DNA of 64,000 nt from UBA5603 sp964501315 (GCA_964501315.1 CAZCSO010000007.1:17762-81761); one strand, 5' to 3'. Counted from the first letter of the stretch, positions 1 to 8,489 are shown. Notes: generated from the sequence alone by a model not told the origin. Made by a program: numbers and translations.

Positions 1-52
1 AAACCGGGAATATTATCTTAAAAACTTTGGTTATAAACCAGATAAAAACTAA
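1..52 (+). CDS. era: GTPase Era, C-terminal end only (partial)
   Basis: Frame 2 is open from the window edge to a TAA at 50-52 and encodes NREYYLKNFGYKPDKN. This fits the extreme C-terminus of Era, whose KH domain is followed by a W-R-N...L..FGY/F tail. Era is an essential Ras-like GTPase that binds the 3' end of 16S rRNA during small-subunit maturation. The next gene is recO, as in Bacillus, which supports the call. Only about 16 residues are visible, so identity rests on the tail and on context. Confidence 0.6.
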   Translation, partial: NREYYLKNFGYKPDKN

Positions 53-66
53 ATGACGGTGATTTC

Positions 67-789
67 ATGAATGCATTTGAAGGTATCATCATCCGACAAA
101 TTAACTATAAGGAATCCAGCAAAATCCTCCATGTTTATACGCCGGAAGGAATGATTTCGCTACTCGTTCAAGGTGCAAAAAAACTGAATAGTCCGTTCTT
201 AACGGTTACCGATACGTTTAATCATATCCGTGGCTTTTATTCTGGAAAAGGGCTGTTTCGTCTTGTGGAAGCCGATAGCATTCATACCTATGATAAAATC
301 AAATCGGATCTAATAAAAGTCAGTTATGTTACGCACTTATCAGAACTGATTATTACGTTTTCTGAATCAAACTATGATCATGAAAAATTTTACCTTTTTT
401 TCTTGAAAGTTCTGGATAAAATGGATTCAGAATCTGTATTCATTCCGTATTGTTATATGTTTGAGAGCAAGTATCTATCGCTCTTAGGAGTTGCGCCGCA
501 ATGGAAACATTGCGTGATTTGTCGCTCTCAAGACAACCTTCGTTTTTCAGTTTCAAACGGAGGGATGATGTGCTTGACTCATTATCCGCAGAATGAAACA
601 CCGTATTCATCCGAAGGTGTTCAATTGCTTTCTCAGCTTTATTATTTCGATATTGGCAATGCATTTCAATTATCTATCAGCGAAGAGAATGTCCAATCGA
701 TAAGACATTTATTGGACGATTATTATGAGTATCATTTAGGATTTCAATCAAAATCACGAAAAGTACTGAGCGGGTTGTTGGGATATTAA
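67..789 (+). CDS. recO: DNA repair/recombination mediator RecO
   Basis: This 240-residue protein has the RecO layout. It opens with an OB-fold (residues about 1-80, starting MNAFEGIIIRQINYKES), followed by a helical domain carrying a zinc-site pattern C149-x2-C152 and C169-x2-H172. The fourth ligand is His where many relatives have Cys. RecO works with RecR to load RecA on SSB-coated DNA in RecF-pathway repair. The ATG at 67 has a GGTGA ribosome site close upstream. The gene lies 14 bases after era, probably in the same operon, and ends in a hairpin that includes its stop codon. Confidence 0.95.
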   Translation: MNAFEGIIIRQINYKESSKILHVYTPEGMISLLVQGAKKLNSPFLTVTDTFNHIRGFYSGKGLFRLVEADSIHTYDKIKSDLIKVSYVTHLSELIITFSESNYDHEKFYLFFLKVLDKMDSESVFIPYCYMFESKYLSLLGVAPQWKHCVICRSQDNLRFSVSNGGMMCLTHYPQNETPYSSEGVQLLSQLYYFDIGNAFQLSISEENVQSIRHLLDDYYEYHLGFQSKSRKVLSGLLGY

Positions 790-799
790 CCAACAACCC
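772..799 (+). terminator. Hairpin at the end of recO, possible weak terminator
   Basis: GGGTTGTTGG (772-781) pairs perfectly with CCAACAACCC (790-799). The 8-base loop contains the recO TAA. Only ATTCTTTCC follows rather than a clean T-run, so it may be a weak terminator or an mRNA 3'-end protecting hairpin. Confidence 0.4.
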
Positions 800-846
800 A
801 TTCTTTCCGATTGAGGATTTTATTGAGGGAAAAAACCCGTTTATCC

Positions 847-874
847 TTGACTTAGACTTATTTCATAATATAAT
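847..874 (+). promoter_or_regulatory. Promoter of glyS
   Basis: TTGACT (847-852), a 16-base spacer and TATAAT (869-874) form a strong vegetative promoter. Transcription would begin near 881. This rules out the longer in-frame ATG at 873 as the glyS start and supports ATG 915. Confidence 0.8.
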
Positions 875-914
875 GTATTATGAGTTATTATGCCCATTTG
901 GAGAGGAATATACT

Positions 915-2291
915 ATGAAACAAACATTAGAAGGCATTGTCAGTTATGCAAAACAGTACGGATTTGTTTTTCAAGGATCCGAATTATACGGTGGACTAGC
1001 CAACACTTGGGACTTTGGTCCTATGGGTGTTGAATTAAAAAATAACATCAAAAAAGCTTGGTGGGACGCGTTTGTCAAACACAACCCTTATAACGTTGGC
1101 CTTGACAGCGCCATCTTCATGAACACAGAAACATGGGTAGCGAGTGGACATATTGCCGGTTTTCAGGATCCGCTAATGGATTGCAAATCATGTCAAACTC
1201 GACATCGTGCTGATAAATTAATCGAGACGTATTCCAAAGGCGAGGTCGATGCCGATGGATGGGATAAACAAAAAATGTATCAATACATCATCGATCATCA
1301 AATTAAATGTCCAAACTGCGGTGCGCTTAATTACACCGAAATTCGTGAATTCAACTTAATGTTTAAAACCCATCAAGGGGTTGTTGAAGACTCAAAAAGC
1401 ACGGTCTATCTGCGCCCCGAAACTGCTCAGGGGATTTTCTTGAATTTCAAAAACGTTCAACGTACGTCACGAAAGAAACTTCCTTTCGGGATTGGTCAAA
1501 TCGGGAAATCATTCCGTAACGAAATCACACCCGGTAATTTTATCTTTCGAATTCGTGAATTTGAACAGATGGAATTGGAATTTTTCTGTAAACCCGGTAC
1601 GGAATTAGAGTGGTTTTCCTATTGGAAAGACTTTAGTCGCGATTTTTTAGTTCGTTTGGGCATTTCTTTAGATCACATCAAATTATACGATCATCCAAAA
1701 GAAAAATTGTCGTTCTATTCAAATGCGACAACGGACATTTTGTATCAGTATCCATGGGGTTTTGACGAGTTATGGGGGATTGCTTCTCGCACGGATTATG
1801 ATTTGAAAGCACATATGATGCGAAGCAATGAATCGTTGGAGTATTTAGATCCGGAAACGAACGAAAAATACATCCCTTATGTCATCGAACCATCGTTAGG
1901 TGTCGAACGGCTTTTCTTAGCAGTATTAGCAGAAAGTTTGGAAGAAGAAGTTCTATCTGAAACCGATACTCGTACTGTTTTAAGAATCCATAAAAACTTA
2001 GCTCCCGTGAGTATCGCGGTTTTGCCGTTATTAAAAAAATACCATCAATCAATGGCAGAGACACTCTTTGAAAAACTATCCAAACACTTCAATGTTCAAT
2101 ACGATGAAACCGGCAATATCGGAAAACGGTATCGCCGCCAAGATGCCATTGGTACACCGTTTTGCGTGACCATCGACGAAGATACATTGACGCAAGGAAC
2201 AGTCACCGTTCGTGAACGTGATTCCATGTCTCAAATCCGTGTTCATGTCGATGAACTCGTACGTTATTTTTCTGAACAATTTGATTCCTAG
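915..2291 (+). CDS. glyS: Glycyl-tRNA synthetase, single-chain class II type
   Basis: This 458-residue enzyme charges tRNA-Gly and is the one-chain homodimeric type rather than the alpha/beta GlyQ-GlyS type. Visible landmarks are the N-terminus KQTLEGIVSYAKQYGFVF, a cysteine pair CKSC with a second CPNC (a zinc-binding insertion), class II motif 2 FRNEI...FRIREFEQME, motif 3 with EPSLGVERL, and a C-terminal anticodon-binding domain. The start at 915 follows the GGAGAGGA ribosome site; an in-frame ATG at 873 lies within the promoter. No T-box leader fits in the roughly 35-base leader. It stands between recO and dnaG, the place of glyQS in Bacillus. Confidence 0.96.
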   Translation: MKQTLEGIVSYAKQYGFVFQGSELYGGLANTWDFGPMGVELKNNIKKAWWDAFVKHNPYNVGLDSAIFMNTETWVASGHIAGFQDPLMDCKSCQTRHRADKLIETYSKGEVDADGWDKQKMYQYIIDHQIKCPNCGALNYTEIREFNLMFKTHQGVVEDSKSTVYLRPETAQGIFLNFKNVQRTSRKKLPFGIGQIGKSFRNEITPGNFIFRIREFEQMELEFFCKPGTELEWFSYWKDFSRDFLVRLGISLDHIKLYDHPKEKLSFYSNATTDILYQYPWGFDELWGIASRTDYDLKAHMMRSNESLEYLDPETNEKYIPYVIEPSLGVERLFLAVLAESLEEEVLSETDTRTVLRIHKNLAPVSIAVLPLLKKYHQSMAETLFEKLSKHFNVQYDETGNIGKRYRRQDAIGTPFCVTIDEDTLTQGTVTVRERDSMSQIRVHVDELVRYFSEQFDS

Positions 2292-2317
2292 ACTTTCATG
2301 AAGGGAGGGATATCATC

Positions 2318-4117
2318 ATGGAAAGAATTAGCCAGCAAACCATCGACGAAATTATGCAAGCAACCGATATCGTTGATGTTATCGGTGAGTATGTACAACT
2401 CCAGCCTTCTGGTAAAAGTTTTAAAGGATTGTGTCCTTTCCATCATGAAAAAACGCCTTCTTTTTATGTTTCTAAAGACAAACACATCTTCAATTGCTTT
2501 GGATGTGGTGAGAAAGGGAATGCAGCTGGTTTCTTGATGAAATACAAAAACTGGTCGTATGTCGAATCGTTAAAATATTTGGCGGATCGGTATCATATTC
2601 CTCTTGAGATCGACGTCGGCAGAGGAACCGTTGATAAATCCAGCCGTTTGTTTGAAATCAATCAGACGGCATCCGATTATTACCAACTGGCGCTGACGCA
2701 TCTAGAAGCGGGGAAGCCTGCATTGTCTTATTTAAAAAAACGAGGAATGGATGTACAGACCATTCAGTACTTTGAAATCGGATTTGCACCCAGCGAGTAC
2801 GACACACTGTATAAAAATTTAAAAACGAAGTATCAGGAACTCGATTTGCTGGAAGTGGGTTTGGTCAAAAAGAGTGCTGAAGGTCATTTTTACGATTTGT
2901 TCCGCAATCGTATCTTGTTTCCAATCAAAAATATCAATGGGAAAATCGTTGGTTTTAGCGGACGTATTTATCAACCGTCCGAAACCGAACCCAAGTACGT
3001 CAATAGTCCTTATACCACACTTTTTACCAAGGGACAAATACTCTATCACTTAGATAAAGCCATTCCATTCATTAAACAAATGAAACGAGCGGTTTTGTAC
3101 GAAGGATTTATGGATGTCATCGCGTCAGTTCGAGCGGGTATTAAAGAAGCGGTCGCAACCATGGGAACGGCACTGACCATCGATCAGGCGAACCAACTCA
3201 AAAAAGTGACCAATCACGTCGTACTTTGTTACGATGGTGACCGTGCAGGATTTGAGGCAATGATTAAGGCTATTTCCATTTTAGAAAATGCCAAACTTCA
3301 GGTCACCTTAGTGGTTTTACCCGATAACCTCGATCCCGATGAATACGTCCAAAAACTCGGTGTCGATGCCTATCAAACGGTTATCAATACTCAACAGATT
3401 GATCCATTTGAATTTAAGTATCTGGCGGTTCGTCAATCGAAAAATTTACATCATGCAGGATCGGTAGAACAATTAAAGATGGCTGTCTTTGATATGTTAA
3501 AGGATTCTTCCGCTACCATGATCGAACTGTTTTTGAAACGCTTAGCTAAGGATACCTCGGTCGATTACGAGACGATACGGACCGATTATCATTCCTATAA
3601 ACTTTCAAAAGCCATTTTAGCTTCAAAAACGTCATCGCCTTCCGGGTATGGTAAAATTGCCGTTATTAATCGAGCCCAGAAAGCCGAACTATCTTTACTT
3701 GCGTATTATGCAAAAGATGCTTTTTATCGTCAACGAATCACCGACGAACTTCCAGGATTTTATTGTTATGAAGAACTGAATCAAGAAATCTTCATGACCA
3801 TGCAGGACATATTAGAAACAAAACAGCTCAATTCGGATTTAACCGAATACGTCATCGCTCGATTTAAACCTGAAAAACAGTTTGCCGTTAGAAAAGTATT
3901 AACAAACGAGCACGATTACTCATTGACTGAATTAGATGATGACATCAATCAAATGAAAGCGCGTAAAATCGAGGAAGACATTGCTGACTTGCGTGAGCAG
4001 CAACAAACCATCGGCTCAGATGATAAATCGCGCTATCATGAAATCAACCAAGAAATCATAAGTCTTGTTAAGCGAAAGGATTCATTATGGACAAAAAAGA
4101 AACCCTCAAAGCACTAA
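2318..4117 (+). CDS. dnaG: DNA primase
   Basis: DnaG makes RNA primers for the lagging strand with the DnaB helicase. The 599-residue protein shows the N-terminal zinc finger (C39, H42/H43, C60, C63, in GLCPFHHEKTPSFYV and NCFGCG). A central RNA-polymerase/TOPRIM core follows, with a catalytic Glu in VLYEGFMDVIA and the acidic CYDGDRAGFEA motif. The C-terminal helicase-interacting region is divergent. A strong GGGAGGG site precedes ATG 2318. Its 3' end overlaps rpoD by 31 bases, as expected for the conserved dnaG-rpoD macromolecular-synthesis operon. Confidence 0.97.
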   Translation: MERISQQTIDEIMQATDIVDVIGEYVQLQPSGKSFKGLCPFHHEKTPSFYVSKDKHIFNCFGCGEKGNAAGFLMKYKNWSYVESLKYLADRYHIPLEIDVGRGTVDKSSRLFEINQTASDYYQLALTHLEAGKPALSYLKKRGMDVQTIQYFEIGFAPSEYDTLYKNLKTKYQELDLLEVGLVKKSAEGHFYDLFRNRILFPIKNINGKIVGFSGRIYQPSETEPKYVNSPYTTLFTKGQILYHLDKAIPFIKQMKRAVLYEGFMDVIASVRAGIKEAVATMGTALTIDQANQLKKVTNHVVLCYDGDRAGFEAMIKAISILENAKLQVTLVVLPDNLDPDEYVQKLGVDAYQTVINTQQIDPFEFKYLAVRQSKNLHHAGSVEQLKMAVFDMLKDSSATMIELFLKRLAKDTSVDYETIRTDYHSYKLSKAILASKTSSPSGYGKIAVINRAQKAELSLLAYYAKDAFYRQRITDELPGFYCYEELNQEIFMTMQDILETKQLNSDLTEYVIARFKPEKQFAVRKVLTNEHDYSLTELDDDINQMKARKIEEDIADLREQQQTIGSDDKSRYHEINQEIISLVKRKDSLWTKKKPSKH

Positions 4118-5391
4118 AGAAGTTATTTGAAGCAAACGGTGTGTTAACTCACGAAGATGTTGAAAAATTTGTACCCGAAACGGATGTAGAATTTGACAAC
4201 ATTATCATGGATTTGGAAGAAGACGGCATCTATTTAGACGAACCGCTGTCCTCGATTGAAGAAGACACGATTCTTGAAGATGAAGAACCATCCGAAGAAC
4301 CCGAAAGAAACGCTGACGACGACGAAGACAATGATTTCATTGAACTCGACGAATTATCCGATGAAGACTTATCGGAAGATGAACTCATCAATTTTGTCGA
4401 TTATGCCAAAGAAATCGAAGAAGAACTGATGCGGGAAATTAAGTTTGATTCTTCCGTCTCCATCAAAGTAGATGATCCGGTTCGCATGTATCTAAAAGAA
4501 ATCGGCCGCGTCGAATTACTTTCGAGTGACGAAGAGTACGAATTGGCTACGCTTATTTCCCGTGCGCGTCGTGCCAAAGAATTGTACGATGAACGCATTG
4601 CTAAAGGCGAGACGGTTGATTACGAAGAGAAAGTTGAAATTGAAGAGCTTTACAAACGCGGTCAATTTTCGGAAAAGAAATTGGTTGAAGCCAACCTTAG
4701 ATTGGTTGTATCCATCGCCAAACGTTATGTTGGACGTGGAATGCAATTCTTGGATTTGATTCAAGAGGGAAACATGGGTTTGATGAAAGCCGTATACAAA
4801 TTTGACCATACCAAAGGATTTAAATTTTCTACCTATGCTACCTGGTGGATCCGTCAAGCCATTACCCGTGCGATTGCCGACCAAGCACGAACCATTCGAA
4901 TTCCTGTTCACATGGTTGAAACCATCAATAAATTGGTTCGTACGCAACGTACGTTAACGCAAAAGTTAAAACGTGAACCATATCCCGAAGAAGTCGCAGC
5001 TGAAATGAAAATATCGGTTGAAAAAGTTCAAATTATCCAAAAAGTAGCGCAAGAACCCATCTCCTTAGAAAACCCTGTAGGGGAAGAAGAAGATTCGACA
5101 CTCGGTGATTTCATTCCTGATCCTGACACCTTGACTCCTTATGAATACACATCAAAAGAAATGTTAAAACGCGAATTAGATGCCGTATTAGAAACATTGA
5201 CCGATCGTGAAGAAAAAGTCTTAAGAATGCGTTTTGGACTTTTGGACGGCAGAACTCGTACCCTTGAAGAAGTCGGTAAAGAATTCGGCGTAACCCGTGA
5301 ACGGATTCGTCAAATCGAAGCCAAAGCGCTCAGAAAACTTCGTCACCCATCCCGTTCAAAAAAACTCAAGGATTTTACAAACGGTAAATAA
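4087..5391 (+). CDS. rpoD: Primary RNA polymerase sigma factor (SigA/RpoD)
   Basis: This 434-residue housekeeping sigma factor recruits core polymerase to TTGACA/TATAAT promoters like those seen throughout the window. A region 1.1 of about 110 residues is very acidic (runs of D/E at residues 45-105). Region 1.2 (DDPVRMYLKEIGRVELLS), region 2 with the -10 melting and recognition helix (KFSTYATWWIRQAITRAI), region 3, and region 4 with its helix-turn-helix (LEEVGKEFGVTRERIRQIE) follow. Its start lies inside the dnaG 3' end with an AAAGGA site, implying translational coupling. Confidence 0.97.
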   Translation: MDKKETLKALKKLFEANGVLTHEDVEKFVPETDVEFDNIIMDLEEDGIYLDEPLSSIEEDTILEDEEPSEEPERNADDDEDNDFIELDELSDEDLSEDELINFVDYAKEIEEELMREIKFDSSVSIKVDDPVRMYLKEIGRVELLSSDEEYELATLISRARRAKELYDERIAKGETVDYEEKVEIEELYKRGQFSEKKLVEANLRLVVSIAKRYVGRGMQFLDLIQEGNMGLMKAVYKFDHTKGFKFSTYATWWIRQAITRAIADQARTIRIPVHMVETINKLVRTQRTLTQKLKREPYPEEVAAEMKISVEKVQIIQKVAQEPISLENPVGEEEDSTLGDFIPDPDTLTPYEYTSKEMLKRELDAVLETLTDREEKVLRMRFGLLDGRTRTLEEVGKEFGVTRERIRQIEAKALRKLRHPSRSKKLKDFTNGK

Positions 5392-5392
5392 C

Positions 5393-6058
5393 GTGATTCA
5401 TCTTAGTCAACGGTTATCGATTGCGTTAACATTTCTATCCGATTCGAAGGTTTTAGCTGATATTGGAACCGACCATGGTTACTTTCCGATTGAAGCGGTT
5501 CGTACCGGACGCGTAGAAAGAGCCTTTGCGACCGATAACAAACAAAAACCACTTGATAACGCATTGGCCAACATTGAGAAGGCTCAGTTGACTGATAAAA
5601 TAAAAACGGTGTTGATGGACGGAATCGTAGGACTGGATGACTCCGTAGACACATTATCACTATTGGGAATGGGCGGAGACTTGATTGTCACGATTTTAGC
5701 GAACGGGGAACTAGATACAGTTAAGCGCTTGATTTTGGGCCCCCATTCAAAAGCGGACAAAGTCCGCCTCTTTTTACAAACGCACCAGTATGTCATTGAA
5801 GACGAAACTTTCTTTGAAGAAAAAGGGACCTTTTATCATCTAATGACGGCTGTAAAAGGGCCGATGACGCTTTCGGTTCCCGAAATGAAGTATGGGCGAA
5901 TCAATCTCCAGCGAAAAAATCCAGTCTTGAAACGGCATTTACTCAGTGAGATAAGTCGATTAGAAACGGCATTATTGGATGTAAAAACACAATCAGGGAA
6001 AGCATCCATTTCTCATAAAATTAATGAAATGCGAGGTGTTCTTGATGAATGGTATTGA
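5393..6058 (+). CDS. trmK: tRNA (adenine22-N1)-methyltransferase TrmK
   Basis: TrmK methylates N1 of A22 in bacterial tRNAs using S-adenosylmethionine. The 221-residue product has the Rossmann motif VLADIGTDHGYFPIEAV, the GMGGDLIVTIL segment and a C-terminal coiled-coil-like helix region. The start chosen is GTG 5393, two bases after the rpoD stop, because the family begins I-x-L-S-x-R-L as here. The open frame runs back to 5297, but only through rpoD coding sequence. The ribosome site is poor, so it probably depends on coupling with rpoD. Order rpoD-trmK-nif3 matches Bacillus sigA-yqfN-yqfO. Confidence 0.9.
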   Translation: MIHLSQRLSIALTFLSDSKVLADIGTDHGYFPIEAVRTGRVERAFATDNKQKPLDNALANIEKAQLTDKIKTVLMDGIVGLDDSVDTLSLLGMGGDLIVTILANGELDTVKRLILGPHSKADKVRLFLQTHQYVIEDETFFEEKGTFYHLMTAVKGPMTLSVPEMKYGRINLQRKNPVLKRHLLSEISRLETALLDVKTQSGKASISHKINEMRGVLDEWY

Positions 6059-6809
6059 CATCATCAAACTACTTGAAGTTACGTATCCGAAGACATTAGC
6101 CTACGAATGGGATAATGTGGGTTTGCAAGTCGGATCGCTCAATAAAAAAGTTAAAAAGGTATTGATTACACTCGACGTGACCAAAGAAGTTGTCAAAGAG
6201 GCACTTTCTTTAAAAGCCGACTTAATCATTTCTCACCATCCCTTAATCTTTAAACCCCTCAATTCGCTATCCTCAGAATCCCCACGCGGATGGATGATCG
6301 ATAAGTTGATTAAGCACGATATCGCGCTTTATTCGATGCATACAAATTTCGATGTCGCTGATGGCGGGATGAATGATATTTTAGCGGAATTATTAGAAAT
6401 CGAAAACCCGAAATTATTGGATCCGATTGATGGAATTGGCCGATACGGAACCGTGAAAGAACGCCCCATGGAAGCGATGATTTCATGGATCAAAGAGCGT
6501 CTCTCGATTGATCATGTCCGTTTTATCGGATCATTGGATAAAACCGTTAACGTCATGGGCGTTTCAGGCGGAAGCGGATCCAATCACGTTGGTCAAGCCA
6601 AACGGCAAAATTGTGATTTGTATTTAACGGGTGACGTTACGTACCATACCGCCTTGGATTGTCTGCAAATGGGATTGAATGTGCTGGATATCGGTCATTA
6701 CGCTGAAAAGGTGTTTAAAAAAGCGATTCAAGACCGATTAATGCCTGTATTTCCAGAAATCGAATTTGTCGTATCGTCGATTGATACCGACCCCTATCAA
6801 CTGTATTGA
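6045..6809 (+). CDS. Nif3-like dinuclear metal centre protein (YqfO family, short form)
   Basis: This 254-residue member of the NIF3/DUF34 family has the metal ligands H64-H65 in ISHHPLIFKP, the MHTNFDVADGG segment, and the distal GHYAEKVFKKA motif with its His and Glu. The Bacillus homologue carries an inserted PII-like domain in the middle; this protein lacks it and is the compact form. The biochemical role is unsettled, with a GTP cyclohydrolase-like or metal-hydrolase activity proposed for the family. ATG 6045 follows GAGGTG and overlaps trmK by 14 bases, so the two are co-translated. An upstream in-frame ATG at 6024 is less well placed. Confidence 0.9.
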   Translation: MNGIDIIKLLEVTYPKTLAYEWDNVGLQVGSLNKKVKKVLITLDVTKEVVKEALSLKADLIISHHPLIFKPLNSLSSESPRGWMIDKLIKHDIALYSMHTNFDVADGGMNDILAELLEIENPKLLDPIDGIGRYGTVKERPMEAMISWIKERLSIDHVRFIGSLDKTVNVMGVSGGSGSNHVGQAKRQNCDLYLTGDVTYHTALDCLQMGLNVLDIGHYAEKVFKKAIQDRLMPVFPEIEFVVSSIDTDPYQLY

Positions 6810-6834
6810 CGGCTCTGTTTAATTCTTGTTTATT

Positions 6835-6867
6835 TTGCTTGTAAATGTTCAAGGGATATGATATATT
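6835..6867 (+). promoter_or_regulatory. Promoter of the degV-fabT-like operon
   Basis: Two overlapping solutions exist: TTGCTT (6835-6840) with a 16-base spacer to TATGAT (6857-6862), or TTGTAA (6839-6844) with a 17-base spacer to TATATT (6862-6867). Either places the start of transcription at about 6870-6875, on top of the palindromic boxes that follow. Confidence 0.55.
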
Positions 6868-6871
6868 ATAT

Positions 6872-6900
6872 TTTGAAATTCAAATCTTTTGAAATTAAAA
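6872..6900 (+). promoter_or_regulatory. Tandem FabT-like operator boxes before degV
   Basis: TTTGA-AAT-TCAAA at 6872-6884 is a perfect 13-bp palindrome. A second copy, TTTGA-AAT-TAAAA, lies at 6888-6900, exactly 16 bp further on. The TTTGA-N3-TCAAA form is the known core of FabT boxes in streptococci. The FabT-like regulator encoded by the second gene of this operon is the likely ligand (inference). Confidence 0.55.
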
Positions 6901-6920
6901 CAAAATAAAAGGAGTAAACA

Positions 6921-7772
6921 ATGAGTAAAATTGGAGTGGCTGTTTGTGGAAACAGCGGAATTGATTATGCCGTTCATGATAAACGGATACGAGTGTTTCG
7001 ATCGCTGTTGGTGATTGAAGAAAAAGAATACGAAGACTTTGTCGATATTGACGCCAATGACTTTTATAAAATTCTGGTTGAACGGCCAAATATTGATGTT
7101 CATACGGCTCAAACGAGCACCGGTGTGATTTTGCAGATGTACGAAGAAATGCGAAGTGCAGGGTATGACGAACTCATCGTCATTACGATATCGTCGCATT
7201 TATCAGGCACTTACCAAAATGCGGTTCTAGCTGCCAAAGAAATGCCAGATATGCCCATTCATGTATTCGACTCTAAAACCTTGACGGTCGTTGAAGCGAG
7301 AATGGCATTTACGGCACTTAAGCTCGCAGATGAAGGAAAATCAGCCGCTGAGATTTTGAAACAACTTGAATATATTCGTGATAATCATCACATTTATGTT
7401 ACTGTGGACACATTGCATTTCTTAGTTAAAAATGGACGATTATCCAATGCCGCTGGCTTTTTTGGATCGCTGTTGAAACTCAAACCGCTATTAGAAGTCA
7501 GCAAAGAAGGAAAAGTCGTTACGTTAGAAAAAATCCGTACGACTCAAAAAGCTAGAGAAATGATGATGGAACGTTTTTTATCGGAAATTAAGGGCAAAAA
7601 CGTTGAAGCTTTTTTAGTCTACACCAATAATTTTGAAGAAGTCGATGATATTAGAGAGCGATTGCTCGAATCATCGGGTTTGAAGGATATTCAATTGGTT
7701 CCGCTTACACCGGTAGTCGGTTGTCATGCCGGACCCGGAACGATGGGACTAGGCTATATTCTTCAAGGATAG
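6921..7772 (+). CDS. DegV family fatty-acid-binding protein (FakB-like)
   Basis: The 283-residue protein has the DegV fold. It shows an N-terminal domain with TAQTSTG, the ISSHLSGTYQNAVLA ligand-site motif, VTVDTLHFLVKNGRLS, and a C-terminal HAGPGTMGLGYI. DegV proteins bind one fatty acid; in Firmicutes (FakB) they present exogenous acids to the kinase FakA for entry into phospholipid synthesis. No fakA is visible here. It starts at ATG 6921 after GGAG and is followed 8 bases later by a FabT-like regulator, a pairing that points to control of fatty-acid uptake. Confidence 0.9.
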   Translation: MSKIGVAVCGNSGIDYAVHDKRIRVFRSLLVIEEKEYEDFVDIDANDFYKILVERPNIDVHTAQTSTGVILQMYEEMRSAGYDELIVITISSHLSGTYQNAVLAAKEMPDMPIHVFDSKTLTVVEARMAFTALKLADEGKSAAEILKQLEYIRDNHHIYVTVDTLHFLVKNGRLSNAAGFFGSLLKLKPLLEVSKEGKVVTLEKIRTTQKAREMMMERFLSEIKGKNVEAFLVYTNNFEEVDDIRERLLESSGLKDIQLVPLTPVVGCHAGPGTMGLGYILQG

Positions 7773-7780
7773 GAGGATCC

Positions 7781-8212
7781 ATGAGCGAAGCAAAAACCTT
7801 AATCAATGAATTGCTGGTTGACATATTTAACCGAATTTTAGCTATCGAAGGTGAAGAACTTAAAAATGCTGGCATTACGTTGTCTATGAGCGAAGTTCAT
7901 GTGCTTGAAGCCGTCAACGTGGTTAAGGAACCTTCGATGAGTCAAATCGCCACCAAATTAGGAATTACGGTTGGGTCTTTGACAACGGCGATGAACACGT
8001 TGGTTCAAAAAGGATACGTTACCCGATATCGTTTGAAAGATGATCGACGTAAAGTATTAATCAAACTCGAAGATAAGGCGAAAGAAGTGCTTTCTATTCA
8101 TAAAACCTATCATGATAAGATGATTGACGCCATTTTCGAAGACTTGAAAGTCAATGAAGATGAAGTACTCATCAATTCCCTTTCGAAAGTTGCATCCTAT
8201 TTCAGAAAATAA
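7781..8212 (+). CDS. MarR-family transcriptional regulator, FabT-like
   Basis: The 143-residue winged-helix protein has the MarR arrangement. Helix alpha1 is INELLVDIFNRILAIEGEEL, the recognition region is PSMSQIATKLGITVGSLTTAMNTLVQKGYV, and the wing carries the D-DRR signature (KDDRRKVLIKL). Helix 1 with its IL-IE pattern and the SLTTAMNTL segment are closest, as I recall them, to FabT, the acyl-ACP-dependent repressor of fatty-acid synthesis. ATG 7781 has a textbook AGGAGG. It is probably co-transcribed with degV and likely represses its own operon through the boxes at 6872-6900. Exact FabT orthology is inferred. Confidence 0.85.
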   Translation: MSEAKTLINELLVDIFNRILAIEGEELKNAGITLSMSEVHVLEAVNVVKEPSMSQIATKLGITVGSLTTAMNTLVQKGYVTRYRLKDDRRKVLIKLEDKAKEVLSIHKTYHDKMIDAIFEDLKVNEDEVLINSLSKVASYFRK

Positions 8213-8213
8213 A

Positions 8214-8241
8214 AAAAATAGCGGAATTTTCCGCTATTTTT
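8214..8241. terminator. Bidirectional terminator between the MarR gene and ferredoxin
   Basis: TAGCGGAA (8219-8226) pairs with TTCCGCTA (8229-8236). An A-run precedes the stem and a T-run follows it, so the hairpin works for both convergent genes. Confidence 0.85.
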
Positions 8242-8253
8242 AATGAGAGTTAC

Positions 8254-8421
8254 TTATTCAGCGATGATGCAGTTAACTGGGCAGTTGACTTCGCAAACGC
8301 CACAGTCGATGCATTGATCGGGATCAATCACATAGATGGGTCCTTCAGCGATGCAATCAACGGGGCAGTTAGCTTTACAAGTCCCACAGGCAATACACGT
8401 ATCAAGAATTTTTCTTGGCAT
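8254..8421 (-). CDS. 2[4Fe-4S] ferredoxin
   Basis: A 55-residue ORF on the minus strand, MPRKILDTCIACGTCKAN..., contains two complete cluster motifs: C9-x2-C12-x2-C15-x3-C19-P and C37-x2-C40-x2-C43-x3-C47-P. Additional cysteines C23 and C51 sit at equivalent places in each half, so the gene looks like the usual internal duplication. Such clostridial-type ferredoxins are soluble low-potential electron carriers. The ATG at 8421 follows GAGGAGG by 8 bases. It lies under the ORF length cutoff; the plus-strand frame across it is a shadow. It has its own promoter and shares a terminator with the convergent MarR gene. Confidence 0.95.
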   Translation of the reverse strand: MPRKILDTCIACGTCKANCPVDCIAEGPIYVIDPDQCIDCGVCEVNCPVNCIIAE

Positions 8422-8460
8422 AACATAATCCTCCTCATTTTCAATCCAATGACTATCACT

Positions 8461-8489
8461 ATTTTAACGCACTTGCGTTCGTTTGTAAA
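8461..8489 (-). promoter_or_regulatory. Ferredoxin promoter with an internal palindrome
   Basis: On the minus strand TTTACA (8489-8484), a 17-base spacer and TAAAAT (8466-8461) form a promoter. The perfect palindrome AACGCA-AG-TGCGTT (8466-8479) fills most of the spacer and touches the -10 box, the position of a repressor operator. Confidence 0.65.

Noticed and set aside
873..914. Longer N-terminus for glyS from ATG 873
   Set aside because: It lies in the -10 box and upstream of the predicted transcription start; the family N-terminus begins at ATG 915.
880..914. T-box riboswitch before glyS or hisS
   Set aside because: The leaders are only about 20-35 bases long and contain no specifier stem or the conserved T-box sequence.
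5297..5392. Extended N-terminus for TrmK
   Set aside because: It is rpoD coding sequence read in another frame; the family starts at the GTG at 5393.
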